From: JBBRLG01 sp038231495
GTDB taxonomy: Bacteria; Planctomycetota; Planctomycetia; Gemmatales; Gemmataceae
DNA: 26,734 nt
Assembly: GCA_038231495.1 (NCBI GenBank)
Contig: JBBRLG010000024.1
Coordinates: 1-26,734, forward strand
Reading direction: 5' to 3'
In this document: piece by piece, positions 22,743 to 26,734 of the stretch
Layout: each line of letters starts with the position of its first letter
Numbering within the stretch: position 1 is the stretch's first letter
Program-made: the position numbers and the translations under genes
The notes under the pieces: generated by a model
Databases searched by the model: none
What the model was told of the DNA's origin: nothing
The model's input: only the letters and a program-made list of their open reading frames with translations

Positions 22743-24536
22743 ATGAAAGCGCGCAACCTCCTGACAATGGGCCTCTTTTTCGTCCTGACGGTCGGCCTCG
22801 GCCAATCGGCAGATCCGCCAGCCGATAAAAGCGACATTAAAGAGTTGAAGCTCCGCGATTGGGAGCCGCGCTCCATGCTGGTCACGAAAACGACCGTCGT
22901 CGAGAAGCCGCTCTACCCCGTCGTGGACATGCACAACCACCTCGGCGGCGGTAAGGAGCGGTTGACGCCGGAGGTCGTGAAACGTTACCTCACGGAGATG
23001 AACGAGGCGGGTGTACGCACCGTGGTGAACCTCGACGGCGGCTGGGGCGACCGCCTCAAGGAAACTCTCGCCGCCCTCGACGACGCGCACCCCAGCCGTT
23101 TCCTGACCTTCGCCCTGATAAACTTCGACGGCCTCGACGACGACGATTGGGGCCAGCGCGAGGCCAAGCGCCTGGAAGCGAGTTTCGAGCTGGGCGCCAA
23201 GGGGCTGAAATTCCACAAAACCTTCGGCCTGCACTACCGCTACAAGAACGGCAAATTGATGCAGGTTGACGATCCCAAGCTGGACCCGGTTTGGGAGGCG
23301 TGTGCCAAACACAAACGGCCGGTCGTCATTCACATCGCCGACCCGGCGGCCTTCTTCACGCCGCTCGACAGCTCCAACGAACGCTGGCACGAACTGAACT
23401 CCAACCCCGGCTGGCTTTTCTTCGGCGACAAATTTCCCAAGCGCGAGGAATTGCTCGACCAGTTGCATCGCGTGATCGCCAAGCACCCCAAGACCACGTT
23501 CGTCAACACCCACTTCGGCAACAACGCCGAAGACCTGGCCGCCGTGGCGGACAAGCTCGACAAGTACCCCAACATGTACGTGGACATCGACGCCCGCATT
23601 TCCGAACTGGGCCGGCAGCCGTATGCGACCCGCAAGTTCTTCCTGAAGTACCAGGACCGAATAATGTTCGGTACCGACACGACGCCCAAGCGCGAAGCGT
23701 ACCAGACCTATTACCGCTTCCTGGAAACGGACGACGAATACTTCGATTGCTCGGCAAGCCATCACCGGCAAGGTTTCTGGAACATCTATGGCATCTTTCT
23801 TCCAAAAGAGGTGCTCGACAAGGTGTACCGCAAGAACGCCGAACGAATCCTATACGGTTTGAAAAGCGAGGAGCCTGACAAGGCCGCGCCGAAAGAATTG
23901 GTCGTCGCCGCGACGGAGGATTTTGAAGTGACGGGCGACGGCAGCGCCAAGGCGTGGAACAAAGCCGCGTGGGAACCGCTGCACAAGCGCGAGGCCGCGG
24001 GGCTGCCGTATGAGACGCGCGTCAAGCTCCTTTATTCCCCAAAGGGGTTGTACGTCTTGATGGAAGCGACCGACAAGAAGATCACCGCGACGATGAAGGA
24101 GGACTTTGACAACCTCTGGCTGGAAGACGTGTTCGAGGTTTTCCTGTGGCCGGACGAGCGCGACCCGATCTATTTTGAATACGAGATTTCACCGCTCAAT
24201 TACGAACTGCCGATCATCGTACCCAACCTGGAGGGGAAATTCCTGGGCTGGCGACCGTGGCACTACGACGGCGAGCGCAAGACGCGCAAGGCGACATCGG
24301 CCATCGGCGGCGCGCTCAAATCCGGCGCGGCGGTGGAGGGCTGGCGGGCGGAGGTCTTCATTCCCTACGAGCTATTGAAGCCCTTGCGCAACGTGCCGCC
24401 CAAGCCCGGCACCCGTTGGCGCGCGAACTTCTATCGCATGGATTACGACGAGGGCAAAAAGACCAGCTGGGACTGGGCCCGCGTCGGTCCGGGCTTTCAC
24501 GAATTCCAGAAATTCGGCACGCTGGTGTTCAAATGA
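22743..24536 (+). CDS. Secreted amidohydrolase fused to a CBM9-like domain
   Basis: A 597-residue exported protein. Residues 1-23 form a signal peptide. Residues 57-375 form an Amidohydro_2-type TIM barrel: H64 and H66 in DMHNHLGGG, KGLKFHKTFG (153-162), H197 in PVVIHIADP, H257 in FVNTHFGN, and D312 in IMFGTDTT, all the expected metal or catalytic positions. Residues 387-597 resemble family-9 carbohydrate-binding domains, with VFEVFLWPD (463-471) and WRAEVFIPY (534-542). It probably hydrolyses or decarboxylates a ring compound linked to a glycan, but the substrate is unknown. Start is at 22743; the open frame upstream overlaps the chelatase gene antisense. ORF context suggests a monocistronic unit. 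Confidence 0.8.
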   Translation: MKARNLLTMGLFFVLTVGLGQSADPPADKSDIKELKLRDWEPRSMLVTKTTVVEKPLYPVVDMHNHLGGGKERLTPEVVKRYLTEMNEAGVRTVVNLDGGWGDRLKETLAALDDAHPSRFLTFALINFDGLDDDDWGQREAKRLEASFELGAKGLKFHKTFGLHYRYKNGKLMQVDDPKLDPVWEACAKHKRPVVIHIADPAAFFTPLDSSNERWHELNSNPGWLFFGDKFPKREELLDQLHRVIAKHPKTTFVNTHFGNNAEDLAAVADKLDKYPNMYVDIDARISELGRQPYATRKFFLKYQDRIMFGTDTTPKREAYQTYYRFLETDDEYFDCSASHHRQGFWNIYGIFLPKEVLDKVYRKNAERILYGLKSEEPDKAAPKELVVAATEDFEVTGDGSAKAWNKAAWEPLHKREAAGLPYETRVKLLYSPKGLYVLMEATDKKITATMKEDFDNLWLEDVFEVFLWPDERDPIYFEYEISPLNYELPIIVPNLEGKFLGWRPWHYDGERKTRKATSAIGGALKSGAAVEGWRAEVFIPYELLKPLRNVPPKPGTRWRANFYRMDYDEGKKTSWDWARVGPGFHEFQKFGTLVFK

Positions 24537-24694
24537 GAACCCTCACGGCGTAGACCGCACCACTACCGCCGGGGCCGAAGGACATCGCGGAATCGTTTCT
24601 GATCCTGGTAACGTGCCGCGACGAGAAGCGCCAGGTGGAGTTGCTGGAACGAATTCGGCGCGAGGGGTAGGAGTGCAAGGCGTTGTTGTCATAA
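24533..24694 (+). pseudogene. Gene remnant interrupted by two TAG codons
   Basis: The ATG at 24533 overlaps the amidohydrolase stop (ATGA). In this frame the reading is MRTLTA, TAG (24551-24553), TAPLPPGPKDIAESFLILV then TCRDEKRQVELLERIRREG, TAG (24668-24670), ECKALLS, TAA. The middle 38 codons look like real protein, and RREG-x-ECKALLS reads naturally across the second stop (TAG is one base from TTG). It is probably a small gene that has decayed by two amber mutations. TAG is a normal stop elsewhere in the window, so recoding is less likely. Confidence 0.45.
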
Positions 24695-24726
24695 AGTTGG
24701 TGGTCGCTTGCCGGGTCGGGAATAAG

Positions 24727-25152
24727 TCAGGGCAAAGAGGCCAGTTCGAGGATGAAGGGAAACATCTTCTTGAGACTCTTGACCAGCTTGTCATCGGCAG
24801 TGACCAGCTCGCACCCTTCCTTCTCCGCCAGTGCGACGTAGAGGCAATCGTAGACGCCGCAGCGCATCCGGGAGGCGATGTCCGTGGCCCGCGACAGGAG
24901 GGGTAGGTAAGAGAAGAGGGCCGGGGCGGAGTTCAGCACGTCCACCAGCAATGTTGCGGCCTGGCCGACGGGGATGATCTTCCTGCGTTCGGCCCGGACC
25001 AAAGCGTTGGAGACTTCCACGGCGAAGATGTCCGGGGCGATCAGTTTATGAACCTGATTCTCGTAGTCATCGCGGAGTTGCTTGGCTTTGTCGGCGTGGA
25101 TTTCCGGTAGAACCCACTTCAGCGCGATGGCGGCGTCCAGGACATACTTCAT
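24727..25152 (-). CDS. PIN-domain ribonuclease toxin (VapC-like)
   Basis: A 141-residue PIN protein, a Mg-dependent endoribonuclease family whose members cut tRNA or rRNA. The acidic residues are in place: D6 (YVLDAAIALKW), E46 (AVEVSNAL), D102 (VYDCLYVALAE) and D120/D121 (LVTADDKL). It ends FPFILELASLP. Its ATG overlaps the antitoxin stop by four bases. The gene pair is transcribed leftwards. It is intact and a conventional VapC size. Confidence 0.88.
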   Translation of the reverse strand: MKYVLDAAIALKWVLPEIHADKAKQLRDDYENQVHKLIAPDIFAVEVSNALVRAERRKIIPVGQAATLLVDVLNSAPALFSYLPLLSRATDIASRMRCGVYDCLYVALAEKEGCELVTADDKLVKSLKKMFPFILELASLP

Positions 25153-25367
25153 GATTCGTCACGGGTTTCGCGGATGAGCTGCACAGCGATGTCGAGTTCG
25201 CCATGCGTTTGGCGGATTTCCTCGGTGATGCGTTGCGCCCGTTCGCGGATGCGTCGTGACGTTACAGGGTCCAGGGGTTTCCCCGTCGCGATCCGCTCCA
25301 TGACCGCGTCGAGGTCGGCGAGGACTTGCGGGTCGGTGCCGGCGGAGTTGGTTTCGGTGGTAGCCAT
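25149..25367 (-). CDS. Putative antitoxin of the PIN-toxin pair
   Basis: A 72-residue small protein encoded directly upstream of the PIN toxin and overlapping it by four bases (ATGA). It has mixed charge and a long helical middle, with VTSRRIRERAQRITEEIRQ (40-58) predicted as a single amphipathic helix. It lacks an obvious AbrB, RHH or Phd/YefM motif, so the DNA-binding family is not assigned. The antitoxin role is inferred from position and size. Confidence 0.65.
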   Translation of the reverse strand: MATTETNSAGTDPQVLADLDAVMERIATGKPLDPVTSRRIRERAQRITEEIRQTHGELDIAVQLIRETRDES

Positions 25368-25424
25368 ACGCTGATTGTCCCCTAGCTGCCGGGCGGTTAA
25401 GTTGATCCTACCATGACGTGAAAT

Positions 25425-25490
25425 GGAAATGGAAAAGGGGACATCGTGGATTGCGTTTGAAGTAATTCGCGATCTCCCTTTTCATTTTCC
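25425..25490. repeat. Imperfect inverted repeat in the antitoxin/TPR gap
   Basis: About 22 bases at 25425-25446 (starting GGAAATGGAAAAGGGG) are largely complementary to 25469-25490 (ending TTTTCATTTTCC), with a 22-base centre. It lies between the stop of the TPR gene and the start of the antitoxin gene, both on the minus strand. It may be a terminator of the TPR unit or an operator of the toxin-antitoxin pair. Confidence 0.5.
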
Positions 25491-25555
25491 AGGGATTGAG
25501 CTCCCGTGGTGTGAACGCTCGCCTTGCCGCTCACGAGTAATGGGAGCCCTTCTTT

Positions 25556-26158
25556 TCAACCAGGGATAAGCAACTCCTCCATCCTCTTCACCACCGCTTC
25601 GCGTCTGGCCTTCTTGCTCGGCACCAGCTTATTCAGCTTTTCCAGAGCATCCTCGCGCGAGTAGATGCTGAGTGTTTCCAAATCGCGCAGACCAAGAAAG
25701 TGGCGATACATCTCGACCGCATTGTCGCGCCGCCCCGTCTTTGCCAGGCAACCGGCGATCCGGAAGATGCAATCCGCCATGACGCCCGAAGTCCAGTCCG
25801 GCCCTTCCCAGCACTCGTTCGCATCCGCGTCCGGGTTCTTGAGTTGCTCGCGGCCGCGACGAAACAGCTGTGAATACAACTTCAGCGCCTCGTCTGCACG
25901 GCCCAGCAACTCCACGGCACCCGCTTTACTCCAGAGTGCGAGCGGACAATCGGAAACAATCTCCAGGGCTTTCTCGGCCGCTTCCAAGACCGCGCGGTAG
26001 TCCCGCAGTTCGTACTTCACCGCCGACAGGCGGGACCACAGCCAATGGTCGTCCGGTTCCTTGTCCAGCTGCGTTTCAATGACACGACGGGCTGCTTTCC
26101 AATCCTCACGCTTTATGAGGGCTTCGATCTGCGTTCCGATCCGATTCCTTGCCATCAT
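25556..26158 (-). CDS. TPR-repeat protein
   Basis: A 200-residue soluble, all-helical protein with no signal peptide. TPR-like repeats occur at about 18-51 (with DWKAARRVIETQLDKEPDDH), 52-85 (RDYRAVLEAAEKALEI), 86-103 (GRADEALKLYSQLF) and, after a W/C-containing insert (114-135), 140-157 (GRRDNAVEMYRHFLGL). TPRs are protein-binding scaffolds. It is preceded by a 42-residue basic gene whose stop lies eight bases upstream; the second ATG (residue 2) is eight bases after AGGAG and may be the true start. The unit has no known function. Confidence 0.8.
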   Translation of the reverse strand: MMARNRIGTQIEALIKREDWKAARRVIETQLDKEPDDHWLWSRLSAVKYELRDYRAVLEAAEKALEIVSDCPLALWSKAGAVELLGRADEALKLYSQLFRRGREQLKNPDADANECWEGPDWTSGVMADCIFRIAGCLAKTGRRDNAVEMYRHFLGLRDLETLSIYSREDALEKLNKLVPSKKARREAVVKRMEELLIPG

Positions 26159-26166
26159 CCTCTCTC

Positions 26167-26295
26167 CTACCGCTTGCGAGGCCGACGTTTGTCACCCTTC
26201 TCTCCACCCTTGCGATCCTTCCCCTTTCGGCGCTGCCCCTTCTGATGCTTCCCGCGAGTCGAGGGGCGCATACCCTTGCGGTGTTCTTCCGTCAT
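26167..26295 (-). CDS. Very basic 42-residue protein, function unknown
   Basis: A small gene shorter than usual ORF cut-offs. The protein has 19 Lys/Arg and 2 His among 42 residues and starts MTEEHRKGMRPSTRGKHQKG, ending with GGEKGDKRRPRKR. Five K-G steps recur. A strong ribosome binding site (GGAGGGAGG) lies nine bases before the ATG, and the TAG stop is eight bases before the TPR gene, so translation is probably coupled. The charge suggests binding of nucleic acid or an acidic partner; no family was recognised with confidence. Confidence 0.6.
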   Translation of the reverse strand: MTEEHRKGMRPSTRGKHQKGQRRKGKDRKGGEKGDKRRPRKR

Positions 26296-26600
26296 CCGGG
26301 TGCGCCTCCCTCCGCCAGAACTAGACCATTCGTGCTAAATGCTCCCTTTTCGGCGACGGGTGGTCCTGAAATGTCTTCGGCAACCGTTCCGCTTGTCTCG
26401 CGCAGCGACGGTGATGAGGACGACCACAGCGATGGTAGTATCCGCTTCCAGGGCCAACGGGTCAAGGTTCTTGACACGGGCGGCGACCGTTTTCGATGAT
26501 CGCTAGCATTGCCCCGGTTCCGACGCGGAGTGGTGGAACGACTATTGGACCCTCCCTGCCGCGCACTCGTTTTTATTGGCTTGCCAGGCAATTTTCGGTT
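26296..26600. other. Right-edge stretch without a clear gene
   Basis: Holds the ribosome binding site and presumed promoter of the basic-protein gene on the minus strand. A plus-strand frame at 26371-26499 (42 codons, acidic then basic) lacks a ribosome binding site, and a minus-strand frame across 26292-26681 has low-complexity composition. Neither is called. Confidence 0.5.
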
Positions 26601-26709
26601 GTGACTCCATCGAGCTTCCTGAGCTACAAATAGCCCGATTTTGCATGAAAACCGGCTGCCTAGATTGCCCAAGCCTTCCATATTCCGCCAGGAAGCTCGA
26701 TGGAGTCAC
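26601..26709. repeat. Perfect 21-bp inverted repeat with 67-base centre
   Basis: GTGACTCCATCGAGCTTCCT plus G (26601-26621) is complemented exactly by 26689-26709, with partial complementarity continuing a few bases outwards (GGT against ACC with one mismatch). The 67-base centre has no reading frame and lower GC. It fits terminal inverted repeats of a tiny MITE-like element or a long hairpin at the end of a gene to the right. Confidence 0.65.
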
Positions 26710-26734
26710 CACCCAATTTTCATACCCCTTGCTT

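Noticed and set aside
24533..24694. Amber codon recoding (for example pyrrolysine)
   Set aside because: TAG is a normal stop of at least two intact genes here, and no pyl genes or recoding signals are visible. Decay is simpler.
26371..26499. A 42-codon plus-strand frame at the right edge
   Set aside because: No ribosome binding site, no similarity, and it faces the promoter region of the basic-protein gene.
19628..26594. The 12-mer TGCCAGGCAATT shared by two intergenic sites (near 19629 and 26582)
   Set aside because: Two copies of a 12-base partly palindromic word with different flanks could well be chance; nothing else links the sites.
26601..26709. Integron attC site
   Set aside because: The arms are longer and more perfect than in attC sites and lack the conserved core-site motifs (RYYYAAC and GTTRRRY).
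1..26734. tRNA, rRNA, riboswitch or insertion-sequence genes
   Set aside because: No cloverleaf, conserved rRNA text, known riboswitch core or transposase motif was found by eye on either strand. A covariance-model scan would be decisive.

Overview
The window is GC-rich, about 25 intact genes long, and looks like the chromosome of a planctomycete of the Gemmataceae type. The pointers are: a secreted PQQ-propeller protein with the QDWPQWRGP start of its mature part, a DUF1573 protein with a GCACT motif, a formaldehyde-activating enzyme next to a methylene-H4MPT dehydrogenase (bacterial H4MPT genes are known from methylotrophs and planctomycetes), a plant/chlamydia-type FabI, Uma2 and DUF4058 proteins, and several toxin-antitoxin pairs. 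The assignment rests on gene content only.

Layout. 1-1122: a small secreted Val/Pro-rich protein and a ParE-type toxin-antitoxin pair. 1148-5063: a same-strand run of inositol monophosphatase, Xaa-Pro peptidase, accB and accC (first steps of fatty acid synthesis), broken by a 29-bp perfect inverted repeat. 5064-5554: a gene-free stretch packed with palindromes. 5555-8025: a SagB-type oxidoreductase, a DinB-fold protein and a DUF1573 envelope protein. 8026-10806 (minus): a large membrane-anchored PpiD/SurA-like protein, divergent from topA (10978-13875), which has five C-terminal zinc ribbons. 13936-15754: DUF4058 protein, a decayed antitoxin start, and fabI. 16155-19567: PQQ-propeller protein, a Uma2 protein with a coiled-coil tail, and a convergent MFS transporter. 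19790-21229: fae and an mtdC-like gene. 21489-22178: DUF433/DUF5615 toxin-antitoxin pair. 22206-24694: a short CbiX-type chelatase (minus), a secreted amidohydrolase fused to a CBM9-like domain, and an amber-interrupted gene remnant. 24727-26295 (all minus): PIN toxin-antitoxin pair, and a two-gene unit of a 42-residue very basic protein and a TPR protein. The right end carries a 21-bp perfect inverted repeat.

How the genes fit together. accB/accC and fabI serve fatty acid synthesis from two separate loci. fae and mtdC catalyse consecutive steps of H4MPT-linked formaldehyde oxidation. Many intergenic gaps contain strong hairpins. Four of these, plus one half copy, share the core CCGCTTGCGGC and form a dispersed REP-like family, two members of which are identical over 47 bp including the loop. 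No rRNA, tRNA, CRISPR array or recognisable transposase gene was seen. The least explained items are the basic-protein/TPR unit, the amber-interrupted ORF and the palindromic elements.
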